Positions 50,905 through 61,792 of a stretch of 64,000 bases of DNA are shown here, piece after piece. The position numbers were made by a program, and so were the translations under genes. Source of the DNA: Ashinkailepas kermadecensis (taxonomy: Eukaryota > Arthropoda > Thecostraca > Neolepadidae); NCBI GenBank assembly GCA_034440615.1, contig JAOTOM010003975.1, positions 123,501 through 187,500 of the forward strand, written 5' to 3'. A model generated the notes under the pieces. The model was not told the DNA's origin and searched no databases. It was given only the letters and a program-made list of their open reading frames with translations. Numbering within the stretch: position 1 is the stretch's first letter; each line of letters begins with the position of its first letter.

Positions 50905-51032
50905 CGACTTTCAGTTAATTAGCAACACCCACGATTGTCCACATCCAGTTATTGACAGAGGGACTGTACACTCGTCCTCCAGTCAATTAGCAACACCCAC
51001 GACGGTCCATATGCAGTCATTCACAGAATCCA
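50905..51032 (+). repeat. ~65 bp direct duplication
   Basis: TTAATTAGCAACACCCACGA near 50914 and CAATTAGCAACACCCACGAC near 50984 begin two diverged copies that continue to GACAGAG/CACAGAA. Confidence 0.7.
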
Positions 51033-51359
51033 ACAAAACGTGGCCCATAACGTAAACAACTACTTTCCCTTTCTCTGGATACCACCCCGCAGTGGGGTGA
51101 GCATCGTTACTCGGCTGGCTAGAAACAAAATGGCGCTCCCTCGAGTTACCACAGCCGCCCCGATAAGGGGCTTGGAAGCATGGATGTGTTTCCGGGGGCT
51201 CACGCAGTCTCCACCGTCCATCCATCTCTTCCCTTCCCAGTATCCATCTAGTACCGACGTCCCTTTGTATGTCCTTCATCCAAACCTGCAACAACATTAT
51301 CTGCCCTGTCACGAGCAGGTAGGCCAGCTTCCCCTGGTCTGCCCATCAGCTCAGTTGTA

Positions 51360-51772
51360 TCGGGGTAGTCGCGCCCCCTCGGCCCGTCCCCCGGGTTGAC
51401 GGAGTCCTGAAGGTTGAGGTCCCCCGTCGCACGGTGCTAGTTGTGACGAGGGACCAACACGCCTCTTTGGACCCGACGTCCCGGAGGGGCGGGTGGGCCC
51501 GTAGGGCCCCATACGGGCCAAGCGACAGGTTGCCTCGGGCTAGGGGCCTGGGTTTCTTCCTAGTTCCTGCCGGCCTGGCCGGCTGGGGTCAAGGGGTGGG
51601 CGGCGCTGACGTGCGGTTGGGGTGGTGAGCCTCTCTCCCGGCCGCGCAAAGGCGCCGCCTGCCCCGTATAGCTCCGCGGACGTTTGGTGTCCTGCTGGTA
51701 CGGCAGCAGGCGTCCCCATGTAGGGCCGCTTGCGGTGGAACGTCACGCGGGGCCGAAAACATACACACTTTC
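51360..51772 (+). promoter_or_regulatory. GC-rich 5' leader of the LINE
   Basis: About 410 bp of GC-rich non-coding sequence ends at the ATG at 51773. In LINEs of this type the 5' leader commonly carries the internal promoter; that role is inferred from position only. Confidence 0.5.
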
Positions 51773-53112
51773 ATGGATACTTCCAACCCCAAAACTCACC
51801 TTGGGCCTTTAAAAAAAGGACCGGCTTCACTAGCGGAAGCCGTAACACTGACCCAACACCGGCAGAAGCGTACCGCCATGCGCGTCTCCCTCCCCGTCCC
51901 GTCGTGACTACCACTGCTTCCCATAGCGGGAATGTAGCCCGAAGTAACAGTTTGGAACCCCGGTTGACTTTCCCGCGAATACTAATACTGAAATCGAGTG
52001 ACCCTGAAAGGAGTTTGTCTGCTCTTTCGCCCTTTGAGCGGAAGCGTGGGTGTGACAAATTTGGAGACGTCGCCAGATGCGAAAAGCTACGATATGGAGG
52101 AATCGAGGTAGAATTTCGGAGCATGATAACGCTAAGAGAACCCTCGAGGCAACATAATTTACTGACTATGCGAGAGACCAGGACAGGGTGTGGATGTCAT
52201 TATGCCTATTTTAGTTCAGCCACATAAGACAAAGAACCGCTCCAAAGGTGTTATAAACTGTTTCGATTTAAGGGACGTACCGGACTTTGACATTGTCGAA
52301 GGCCTGGCAGAATTTGCTGTCATTGAAGCGCGTAGGATCAAGGTAAGGAGAGGAAATAAACTGCAAGCGACGAACAACATTGTCTTGACTTTTAATTATA
52401 CAAACCTCCCCTCGACAATACACGTAGGGTACGTCAAGGTGAAGGTGCGTGTTTTTATTCCAAACTCCATGCGATGTTTCAAGTGTCAGAGATACGGCCA
52501 CACTACCTAGGATTGCCGTGGTCGCCCACCATGTGGTAGGTGTGGCACGGTAGAACACACCAGCGAAAAATATGAAGCCGAAAGCGTGTGGTATGTGAAT
52601 TGCGGTCAAGGACAGGTACCGTACACTGCCTTTGACAAGGCCTGTCCAGTAAATGTGAAGAAAAAAAATGTAACCTTGAAATGCTCTAGGAATATATATT
52701 TTAAACAGGCGAGAAAATCTACGCGGATACCCATCCCAGTGTGTCGTACGCAAGCCAGGTAAAAAGCACACAGCCTGACACCACTCACCGAAAGCTTACC
52801 AGTGCCTCTCAGTTTATATCCCAACTTAGTGATTTGCTACGATCTTTCGGACACGCCTGCATCTCATTGCCGGAGCGAGACATGAATTCTTACGCTGAAC
52901 CCCTTTCTATCACTTCCGGGTCAAAATCACCTCCACTTTCGACCGACTTATGGAGAAACTCAATTTCTGCAACAATGTTACCTGCTGCCAACACCGGCAG
53001 ATCATTGCCACTTCAAAACGTAAACCTCCAAAGGCAGGAAGCCGAAAGACGCGCCAGCAATGCGAAGCGAGCGCGTCTGGCTGAAATGGAAGCGAAAGCG
53101 CATTCTGGCTGA
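51773..53112 (+). pseudogene. LINE ORF1 (gag-like, CCHC), broken
   Basis: ORF1 encodes a nucleic-acid-binding gag-like protein that coats the element RNA. It starts MDTSNPKTHLGPLKKGPASL and hits a stop after about 45 codons (LPVPS*), after which the frame shifts. A conserved region follows (KGVINCFDLRDVPDFDIVEG; NNIVLTFNYTNLPSTIHVGY; VFIPNSMRCFKCQRYGH). The first knuckle C-x2-C-x4-H-x4-C keeps its ligands but contains a TAG at 52508-52510. In the second (CGRCGTVEHTSEKYE) the last Cys is lost, and the third is decayed. The C-terminal part is in frame at 52741-53112 (MSYASQVKST to EMEAKAHSG) and ends in a charged KRARLAEMEAK stretch. Confidence 0.8.
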
Positions 53113-54174
53113 AAGCGAGCGCGTCTGGCTGCCCCCCCCCCCCCTAGTGACGTCACTTTGGGGGATATAATTGTGGGGGTGGTTTCTGGCCCTACTCGTC
53201 GAGCGCTTGCCGATGACACCTCTCGTTTTCGTGCGACGATTAGTTTGGAGATTAGAGGAGGGGGGGCGTTGTATCAACCCCCTCTCCCCCGAGTCGGGGT
53301 GTGAGGATATGACCGGTAAGACGGGGAGAGTTGAACACGGGTGCAGCCACCTACTTCACTCTTCTATCTGTTCTTACTTCCGCGATCGACCTGAGTCTTG
53401 CAAGCCCTTCTCTGACGCACTATACGATCTGGTCGGTATCTGACGACGAACTTGGCAGAGACCACTTTCCCATCTTTATACACTACAATGACAGCGTGAT
53501 GCTTGTTTGCAGGCCTCAACGGTGGAATTTAGATAAAAAAACGGACCGGAGAAAAGTTGAGCACACTATGGAGGCCTGCCTACCAAGCAACGTTGATGTA
53601 AGTGCCTTTTCGATGGAACAATTTACTTTTATGTTTCTGTACTCAGCCAACTCTTCCATTCCACGAACTTCTGGTGCCCCACGTCGCACTCCAGTTCCGT
53701 GGTGGTCAAGAGAATGCTGTGGTGCCATACGAGCACGTAAACTATCTTTTAAGAAATCCAACAACAATAGAAACAAGGTAAACTTAATTGCCTTTAAAAA
53801 AGCACGAGCCTTAGCGCGCCGTGCTATACTGGCAGCAAAGAGGAAGTTATGGAGGGAAAATGTATCTACCATTAACCGACTTACCCCAACGACCCATGTA
53901 TGGTCCCGTATAAAGCGTATTGTTGGCCAACTTAAGGTTCCTCTCCTCGTACTACACGTGGCTGGTGTTGAAGTGACCCACCCCGCTGAGGTCGCTGTGG
54001 AAATAGGCCAAGCCCTAGCAGCCCGCAGTGGAGATGGAAACTACTGCCAACAATTTCTTCGCCAGAAAGTCAAATTGAGAGCTAAGCCAATTGACTTCTC
54101 CACACCTGACCATCTATGTTGTAACCAACCATCCAGTATTTATGAGTTGCGTTCAGGGATCAAAAACCTAAAGA

Positions 54175-54860
54175 GTGTGGCAGGGGGACCCGACGGAATA
54201 CAAAATAGCATGTTTAAACACCTACCTGTACGAGTCCTTGATACACTTTTGGGGCACTGAACAAAATATGGGAGCAAGACTACTTTCCGGATTCTTGGCG
54301 GGAGGCCATAGTGGTCCCTATGCTCAAACCAAGAAAGAGCGGCTTAGACCCATTGCACTATTGGTCGATTGCTCTGACCTCGTGTCTCTGCAAGCTCCTA
54401 TAAAAAGGTGAACGTTCGACTCACCTGGTTTCTGGAAGAACAGGACTTTTGTTTACCGACGCACAGTGTGGATTTAGGAAACACCGCTGTACAACTGACC
54501 ATCTTTTAACAATTGGCACAGCCATTCGAGTCGCTTTTAAGCGCAGAAAATATATTGGAGCTATTTTCTTCAATATAGAAGCAGCCTATGACTCCACTTG
54601 GCGACACGGAATCTTTCTAAAGGCTAAGAAATGTGCAATCCGCAGGAACTTGGAAATTTGTATCGAACAATTTCTGAAAGATCGCTTCTTCCGAGTCCGA
54701 GTGGGACACGAGCTTTCCGAGCGATTTCGCCAAATTAAAGGAGTTCCGCAGGGTAGTGTCTTAAATGTTGCCCTGTTTGCTATCATCATAAATGCTGTTG
54801 GAGATGCACTGCCGCAAAGCATCGGACGTTCGCTATTTGTCGATGACTTCGCGATATGAT
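54175..54860 (+). pseudogene. Reverse transcriptase domain of the LINE
   Basis: RT landmarks in order: GGPDGIQNSMFKHLP (fingers), a shifted stretch with CLCKLL, then DAQCGFRKHRCTTDHLL, FFNIEAAYDSTWRHG, RQIKGVPQGSVLN and FVDDFAI. These are the standard RT blocks of LINE polymerases, in the expected order and spacing. Confidence 0.88.
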
Positions 54861-55739
54861 CATCTGGCTCCAACACACCATCGCGAATGAGACGTTTACA
54901 GCTCGCGGTAAACCACCTCCATAGATGGTGTATAAAAACGGACTCCGCTTTTCCACAAACAAAACGGTCGCAATCCACTTTTGCCGCAGGCGGTGCTCTC
55001 AAGCCCTAAACACGGAGTTGTATGGCACGTCTATCCCTCTGCAACCAATCGCGAAGTTCCCTGGGGTGAAGTTCGATTGCCGGTTAACGTACAAACAACA
55101 TCTTAAAACATTGAGATACAAATGTTTTAAGTCATTAAACCTATTGAAGTGTACATTACGAACCTACTATGGTTCTGACCGAAAGACATCAATGATGCTA
55201 TATCAGTCGCTAATCCGATCTAAGTTGGACTATGCATGCTATGTGTATGATGGTGCCTCCAAGAGCAACAAGCGAACTTTTGATGCGGTACAGCATACGG
55301 CTCTGCGGACCGCCATCGGGCGTTTAGAACCACGCCGATTGCTAGCCTGCTCACAGAGTCGAACGAGCCTCCCGTGGCGTTGAGGCGTGAAATGCCTGGC
55401 CTACGGTATGCATGCAGATTACGGCAGCTGCTCACCCACCCAACCTACGACGCAGTGTTCTCGCGACATACCTTGGCACTTTCCTTTCGCAGTGGCAGAA
55501 ATGTGGCAGCTTTGCCGTTCTGTATCCGAGTTCGTGCTCTCTTTGAGGAGAGTGGTATAAGAGTCTGTCGGGTGATGCGTATGCAGAAACCAGCCGTACC
55601 GCAGTGGAATCTAGTCTCCCCTGTAGTTGACCTATCGCTCACAGCGATGCGCAAGGATGATGTAGCATCTGAGCTCTTCCGCATGCAAACACTGGAGCAC
55701 TTACATACATATATACATATCAAGAATAGGCACAAATAT

Positions 55740-56140
55740 GCACTAATGGGTCCAAGACCAGCACCGGAGCGGGATGTGCTACCGTGTGTGGTAGCACACG
55801 GTAGCACGTCACGTCGACACGTCTCACTACTTCCGTCCGACTTCTTACCCTGCCTGTGTATACTTCAGTGTATACCTGTGAGCTGACCGCAATAATTATA
55901 GCGCTTTCTTTCATCGAGGTATCACAAGATGTTTCATGTGTCATACTATCTGACTGTCTTAGCAGCCTTTTGGCACTTACCGCATTTTACCCTACCGACG
56001 CTACTGATTGGCATTCTGACACGTCTCACTACTCTGGAACGAGACGGAAAAGCGTTTGTGTGTGCTTGGTTCCGAGCCATGTCAGAATTTGTGGATATGA
56101 GCGAGCCGATTCCGCAGTGAAATGGGCAGCTCAGGGACCC
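55740..56140 (+). pseudogene. RNase H domain of the LINE, catalytic Asp lost
   Basis: The first motif, normally DGSK, reads NGSK (AAT at 55745-55747), so the first catalytic Asp is replaced by Asn. The Glu (CELTAIIIALS, 55880-55882), second Asp (ILSDCLSSL, 55952-55954) and the late motif (VPSHVRICGYERAD, Asp 56108-56110) are present. Frameshifts separate the parts. Confidence 0.8.
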
Positions 56141-56685
56141 CCAACACGCGTTCTCCCACTTCCCGCCAGGGACCACATCTTTGGAATCACATCGCATATG
56201 AATGCTAAGTGGCAGGGGAGTTGGAGCGCACAGTCGAACAATAAGCTGCATTCAATAAAACCACACCTTGGAGACTGGCCATCATGCTATCTCAGATCCA
56301 GGAGTGACGAGGTGATCTTATGTAGATTGCGAACTGGCCACACACGCTACTCACCAATACCTCCTCTGCGGGAAAGAGAAATCCAAGTGCCCCCGCTGTC
56401 TGGAAGCCATTACGGTGCGACATGTACTTTTCTCGTGCGAGCACTTTTCAAGGGAGCGAAGGTTGTTTTGCGGAAATAGGATCGGACATCTAACATATCA
56501 CGATGTGCCGGCAGATGACTCGGAAATCATTCATTCCGGTAACGTATTCAGGTACCTATGAGCGACAGAACTTTAGGCCATACACTCACCTTAGTAACTT
56601 TCCATATGATTCTGGCAAGCTAAATGAACGTTCTGGGTGCTAAATGATCACTTTTTTGGTCGAGGCGCCTTAAAACCAAAATAAC

Positions 56686-57560
56686 TAACTTCCTCTGGAT
56701 ACCGGGCCACGTCAACATCCCAGGCAGAGGTGCACAAAACGTCAAGAGTGTCACCGACAAGCATTGAAACCCATAAATCTGTCACATTTCGAAATCTGTC
56801 ACGCCGCAATCGAACCATATCAACGGTCACGGCGTATCTGTGACAGCCTGCTGCGCCATGGTTCAGCCTAATGGAGCTGGCTGCGTGCAGCCGATATTGT
56901 GCACCAGGATCTGTCCCAAAAGAGTTAGCGCTGCCAAATGTCCTGTTCCGAAATTGCAGTGATAACTTACCGAAATACAAGCGAATAGTTTGTGACTTAA
57001 CCAAAAATAAACTGTACATGAAATATTTGTGCGTTAAAATATCTTTCCTGAAGTGATATATCTTCTTTATGTGGTAAATACTTTTCCTTCTTCGAATAAT
57101 TATTATCTGTCACAACAACGGCACAGCTTCAGCCAATATCTGTCACCTACGCTGGTAGGAGAGTTGGCAGGTTTGTGCACCTCTGATCCCAGGTAGCGAA
57201 GAAGCAGATCGGCTAGCAAAGCAAGCCTTAGCATTAAATACTTACCCCAGCATGAAATATTCGGTATGCGATTGCAAAGCACTCCTACAACGCCACATAT
57301 GTAAGCATCACCAGAAGACATGCACACAACACAGCTCTACACAACACTAACCCAACCACACCCACAACATGAAACCAACGGTAGGCACATAGACAACATA
57401 AAATCAATCTCATCGTCAAAAGGAAGTCATCCTCACTAGACTTAGAGTTGGCTGCACTAAACTAACACAACCTCAACTAGAAGATGACCAACATACAACA
57501 CCTAAATCGACACCTGCAACACCACATTCAGCATATATCCATGGATCCTGATCCTGTAGA
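56686..57560 (+). pseudogene. Tail of a second LINE, split by a MITE
   Basis: Directly after the first LINE, 56690-56724 reads FLWIPGHVNIPG, an RNase H motif. After the inserted MITE the frame resumes at 57186 with IPGSEEADRLAKQALALNT, giving a continuous RNase H end once the insertion and its duplicated 8 bp are set aside. Further on, KEVILTRLRVGCTKLTQPQL (near 57420-57480) matches the usual LINE region after RNase H. The sequence differs from the first LINE, so it is a separate element of a related group. Confidence 0.75.
56725..57185. mobile_element. 461 bp hAT-type MITE with perfect TIRs and TSDs
   Basis: The left end CAGAGGTGCACAAA (56725-56738) and the right end TTTGTGCACCTCTG (57172-57185) are perfect 14 bp inverted repeats. 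The flanking octamer ATCCCAGG is identical on both sides (56717-56724 and 57186-57193). An 8 bp duplication with a CAGRG end is the hAT signature. Near the ends ATCTGTCAC occurs at 56777, 56794, 57105 and 57138 and ATCTGTGAC at 56837, like the subterminal repeats that bind hAT transposases. No transposase is encoded. Confidence 0.95.
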
Positions 57561-59079
57561 GCATCCTGCTAGACTGTAGAAGCTCTAACGCTCAACGACA
57601 ACCACTTGAGGCCTTCTGCTAAAAAGAGGCATCACCCTGTCGCTTCCATCGCTTCTGGTTGACAAGCACCCAGCAGGGCTAACACAGCGTCGTCCTGGCG
57701 ATGGCGTCGGCGACCAGATGCGGACTCGCCAGGCTCCAGTGGCGACCAAAACCAGAATTTTGTTTGTATACCTCTGTCAAGATTTTAGCCATAAAGGACA
57801 GAATTCGTCGATGTATCAAATATTTTTATTTAGCAGCACTGATCTTTTGCCAGATCAAAGGTATACTTGGACCGTACCGCTAATTCTACCAAATATCCCG
57901 TCCCTCTTCCCTACCATGTTTATACTAGAACCTCCCGTCGGTACAGGACGGCGCTTTCCCGACATCCACAATGTAAATCCAATGGCATACCGCGGTCGCC
58001 AAAAGCGCCGACGAGACGGCGACCGACGAGACAGCGAGTTGTCGTGGTCGTCGCCTAGAAATCTAGTTGTAAACGAGGAATTGGAAATGAGGCAACTCTT
58101 GTTCAGTCGTTCGTTTTAAAATTGATTTATGGCTACTTGTACCCAATCGTGGTGGTGAATTATTATCGTGGTTTCGTGAACTGATTGCTGAACTGCCTTG
58201 ATTAATATTGTCACTTCCGAGGTTTGTGCCTGGTGAGATATCGAGGCGTGGACTATTTGTAAAAGATGAAAGCCAGGGAAAGCGTTTTGTGGCTACCAGG
58301 GATGTTCGTGTTCAGAAGTCGAGCAGAGCATTCACAAGCACACCAAGAACAAACATGAGGATGATGAACCATTCAAAATATTCACAGGGAACCAGTTTGC
58401 TCCTGGCTGCCGGATGTCAAGCTGGATAACAATAATTCGGAAAGGCATGTTGATGTTCTTATGTAGATAGGTACCTAGGTAGGTACCTACTTATGTAGGT
58501 AGGTAAGTAGGTACCTACATCCATATGTACAAGGATATTGCCATGTGTAGCAGTGTACAGTGTGTAAATGTTGGTAGGCTCGTATTTTACTTAGGATATG
58601 GTATTTCAAGACACAAATATGGTAAAAACATGTTACTTAATGTGATTAAGATGATGTAGGATGCAGCCTACCTAGCCACTTGTTACCACCACAAGTGCAT
58701 AGATACTTTCCAGTTGGTATGCAAAATTTTTCGAAAATATTGGTATTTGAGTGGGGTAATATATAATGAAAAAGAATATCGAATATCAAATAAGGCATTA
58801 TATAACCTAGGTTGCTTGGCAATTGTATGCTTTATACCTGATGTGTCATTTTAGGTTTAGTATTCTAGCGTAGCCTTTTCCTTAAAAAAAAAATTATAGC
58901 AGAGGTGAATATTCTTCCTTCGGAAAAGAGAAACCAAAGTCCCCCCCAAAAAAAAAAGAGTAATATTAATAATAATTTCATCACATTTTGAACAGGAGAG
59001 ACTGAATTGAATTGAGCAGGAGTGAGTTAATTATGGTCTTAATAATGCTCAGAAACATGATCTCACAATATTGGGTATT
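57561..59079. other. Unassigned interval
   Basis: 57690-58120 is open on the plus strand (133 codons, ending in an Arg/Asp-rich stretch) without a recognised domain. 58465-58520 is a GTAGGTAG-type tetranucleotide patch with a palindromic TAGGTACCTA. 58600-59080 is AT-rich. Confidence 0.45.
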
Positions 59080-59920
59080 ATTGAACTATAAGGTAACCAA
59101 GAGAGAAGTTTTACACACATTTACCTCCATGAAGCCAAAATTGGCTGGTTTCTTTAGGTTAGGTTGGGCTATGCTTTTCTTTGAAGTTTCCACAAAAAAT
59201 TCTTTGACATCTTTTCAACAAAATAATTGCTCTTCTTCCTTCAAAAACAAATAAAGCTAGGCTATGCAATGTAAGGTTTTCTACTTGCAAATGCTTGGGA
59301 AGAAAATAAATAAATTCCAATAAAAAAGTTCGGTATTATTGCAGTTAATGGTAGCCACGATACAGGTTTTACACACATTTGACATACATGAAGCATACAA
59401 AGGGGCTTGGTTTCGTTAAGTTAGGTTAGGTTAGGGTCTTGTTGCAAGTTATACAAATTGTGAAGATTTTTTGTGGTAAGTCAAAAAGTGTTTTTTTTTT
59501 CTCTCAAAAACAATTGAGGCAAGCTTAAGCTAGGTTATGTTAGGTCAGGTTTTTTTAGTTTGAGAATTTTGAGGGAAAAATTGTTTGGAAATTTTAACTT
59601 TTTAACAAAATAAGTTGCCTTCGGACATGGAAGGATAGGCTATGTTAAGTTATGTTGCATCATTTTTCTTGATGTTGACCAGTACCTATTATACTATGTT
59701 ACCCAACATGAATCCCCCTTTTGGGTGCTATTTTGCCTCCCAACTGATAAAGTATGCATTTTCAGGGGAAATAAGCGGTAACATCATGTTCACCACATTC
59801 ATAAACATTGCATTAGAAAAGGAAATGAAAAGATATCAGAAGTTACCAAACCTGAAAGTTTGCCTTATTTTCTTGCATGGAAGGTTAGCTTAGGTTATAC
59901 TACATTTTTATTTCTTTTGG
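59080..59920. repeat. AT-rich dispersed repeat with TTAGGTTAGG motifs
   Basis: Two diverged copies about 275 bp apart share GTTTTACACACATTT, CATGAAGC and GGTTAGGTTAGG-like sequence (59110-59170 and 59370-59437). TTAGG stands three times in a row at 59421-59435; related AGGTTATGTTAGGTCAGG lies near 59540 and TTAGGTTATAC near 59890. Confidence 0.6.
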
Positions 59921-60639
59921 AAATACATTAAGTTGGACCAGAATTCCATTCATATCAGCGAGTTTTCATGTTTATTCCACAAAATATACCCAGCTGAGAA
60001 GATCTTAAACAAAGGGTCATATGCCTACTAATTTCATTGTGATATTAGATTGTGTCATCCTTAGCTATCTTGGGGCGAATTCTGTTCATCCTCCACTGTC
60101 TCCAAGCGACTGCTCATCTGCACAGTCAATGAACAGACAATTTACAGACAGTTTCAGTCTCTTCCCTGTATGCGACGGTAACGGATCTAGGAGTTCCTAT
60201 GGGCAGGGAGACACTCCTTTTGGTGCGCCAAACCAATTGATTCAGGGTGCCAATCGACACATATTGCTGAGGAAAAAAATCAAAGAAAGGCTGGAATACC
60301 ATCAGATCTTCTGAAAGGAGGCAATCATGAAAAGCATGTTTCGGGAACTTCATGTTATCCAATTCCGAGGGAGGACCGCCCCCCCCCCATTGGACCCGTC
60401 CCTGATCGACGACCAATTACCCATAATTGTATCTATTCGGCGACCAACGAAAGGTTTCAGTTCTGGCACCCAGAACTCCTTCAATTACTGTTTGAATATA
60501 TTTACGCCACAAAACTACCATGGGTACTGTAGAAACCACACACCAACACTCACTTCAACACGCAATACATTCCCGCGATACACTCGTAGGAATAACGTAA
60601 ACAGCCGTCCCTGAATGGCACGGGACAAACATACATGAG
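59921..60639. other. Unassigned sequence with a possible MITE end
   Basis: The sequence ending GGACCCGTCCCTG at 60404, preceded by a C run, resembles a hAT-type terminus (CAGGGACGGGTCC on the minus strand), but no partner end or target duplication was found. Confidence 0.35.
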
Positions 60640-60845
60640 CTGATTTGCTTTCCCATTCGAAATAAATGGTTGCCTGGCGGTGCCGTCGGACGTAGATGAG
60701 CCGACTTGCTTTGAAGACATAGCATGACGTTAAAGGACTACCCAGAGGAGCCATCGGACGTAGATGAGCCGATTGATCCTGCAATTTATAACGCAAAACG
60801 GCTACCCTGAGGTACGGCGGACGTAGATGAGCCGAATTGCCAAAC
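60640..60845. repeat. ~65 bp minisatellite, 3-4 copies
   Basis: Units share CGGACGTAGATGAGCCGA at 60688, 60757 and 60818; a partial TACATGAGCTGATTTGCTTT stands at the left. Spacing is about 61-69 bp. Confidence 0.85.
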
Positions 60846-60934
60846 ACCGTACTAACCCCACTGACAACCCTGCATGAAAGCATGTTTCGACTAACCCGCT
60901 ACTAACAACTAGCACGCGGCAGCCGGCGTGACAG

Positions 60935-61365
60935 GCGGCGTGGACAGCTGTGACAGTTGTGTACCGTGTGGACCTTGTCCGCACGGTAAAGACCCCTCGG
61001 TAAAGACAGGTAAAGACAGCTGTGACAGTTGTGTACCGTGTGGACCTTGTCCGCACGGTAAAGACCCCTCGGTAAAGACAGGTAAAGACAGCTGTGATAG
61101 TTGTGTACCGTGTGGACCTTGTCCGCACGGTAAAGACCCCTCGGTAAAGACAGGTAAAGACAGTTGTGACAGTTGTGTACCGTGTGGACCTTGTCCGCAC
61201 GGTAAAGACCCCTCGGTAAAGACAGGTAAAGACAGTTGTGACAGTTGTGTACCGTGTGGACCTTGTCCGCACGGTAAAGACCCCTCGGTAAAGACAGGTA
61301 AAGACAGCTGTGATAGTTGTGTACCGTGTGGACCTTGTCCGCACGGTAAAGACCCCTCGGTGCCC
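60935..61365. repeat. 72 bp minisatellite, 6 copies
   Basis: The unit is CAGCTGTGACAGTTGTGTAC + CGTGTGGACCTTGTCCGCAC + GGTAAAGACCCCTCGGTAAA + GACAGGTAAAGA. Copies are nearly identical (changes at GCTGTGAC/GTTGTGAC/GCTGTGAT). 72 bp is 24 codons. The plus frame encodes a Cys-rich SCDSCVPCGPCPHGKDPS repeat from an ATG at 60928, and all three minus frames are also open. No signal peptide, splice signal or unique domain is attached, so translation is unproven. Confidence 0.95.
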
Positions 61366-61792
61366 TTCGACAAGAGTAGGCTAATGTCGGCATCCCGGCA
61401 AAATCAACTTCTCGTCACTCTCAAAATCATCCTCCCCATCCCAGCTACAAATTACCTTACGGAGGAGTAAAGTAAAGCTAGCATCATTTAGATATCCGGG
61501 AAATGTCCCCCATCCAGCCTTCAGCACCTTCACGTCACATACACTATAACGTAAAACTCCCTTAGCATAAATGTAGACTTGCCTTAGCTTTGTTTGCAAA
61601 ACACACTCGCTTTAACGGCGGCGCAAATGATCTCTATGATCCGGCACGCCTATAAGAATACTCCACCCCCACCCCCACCACCACCACCGGTTTCATTCCA
61701 TGTCTGCAGAAGCTTGCTTAATACTTACCTCATGTTGAATTAACATGAGTCCGTGAATGTGAGAGTGCCGTTCACATCTCCAGTTACCGTGA
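61366..61792. other. Unassigned sequence
   Basis: Contains a CCACCCCCACCCCCACCACC run near 61664. No gene seen. Confidence 0.4.

Larger units (their letters stand above)
53350..56561 (+). pseudogene. LINE ORF2 (endonuclease remnant, RT, RNase H), broken
   Basis: ORF2 would encode the polymerase. Only the end of the APE-type endonuclease remains (AIDLSLASPSLTHYTIWSVS, DDELGRDHFPIF at 53360-53490); the catalytic N-terminal part, roughly 160 residues in relatives, is absent. The linker reads on to RT (54175-54860), with shifts near 54260 and 54420. Catalytic residues are kept: AAYDSTW (Asp 54590-54592) and FVDDFAI (Asp-Asp 54842-54847), with a TGA right after. More shifts follow to RNase H (about 55740-56140). 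The C-terminal region continues in another frame from 56343 with YLLCGKEKSKCPRC and VRHVLFSCEHFSRERR, a Cys/His zinc-like motif, to TGA at 56559-56561. It has at least five breaks and is not translatable. Confidence 0.85.
51360..56688 (+). mobile_element. I-like non-LTR retrotransposon, decayed
   Basis: A GC-rich 5' leader (51360-51772) precedes ORF1 with CCHC knuckles, then ORF2 with the endonuclease tail, reverse transcriptase, RNase H and a C-terminal zinc-finger-like region. A short 3' end reads GTCGAGGCGCCTTAAAACC (56659-56677) and then AT-rich bases. The presence of RNase H with two ORFs points to the I group of the I/Jockey superfamily. The order and near full length (about 5.3 kb) suggest a once complete insertion, but internal stops, frameshifts and loss of most of the endonuclease make it inactive. 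The exact 5' boundary was set by the onset of the GC-rich leader and is uncertain. Confidence 0.85.

Noticed and set aside
60203..60404. Complete hAT MITE ending at 60404
   Set aside because: Candidate left ends (CAGGG at 60203 or 60252) have no matching 8 bp target duplication.
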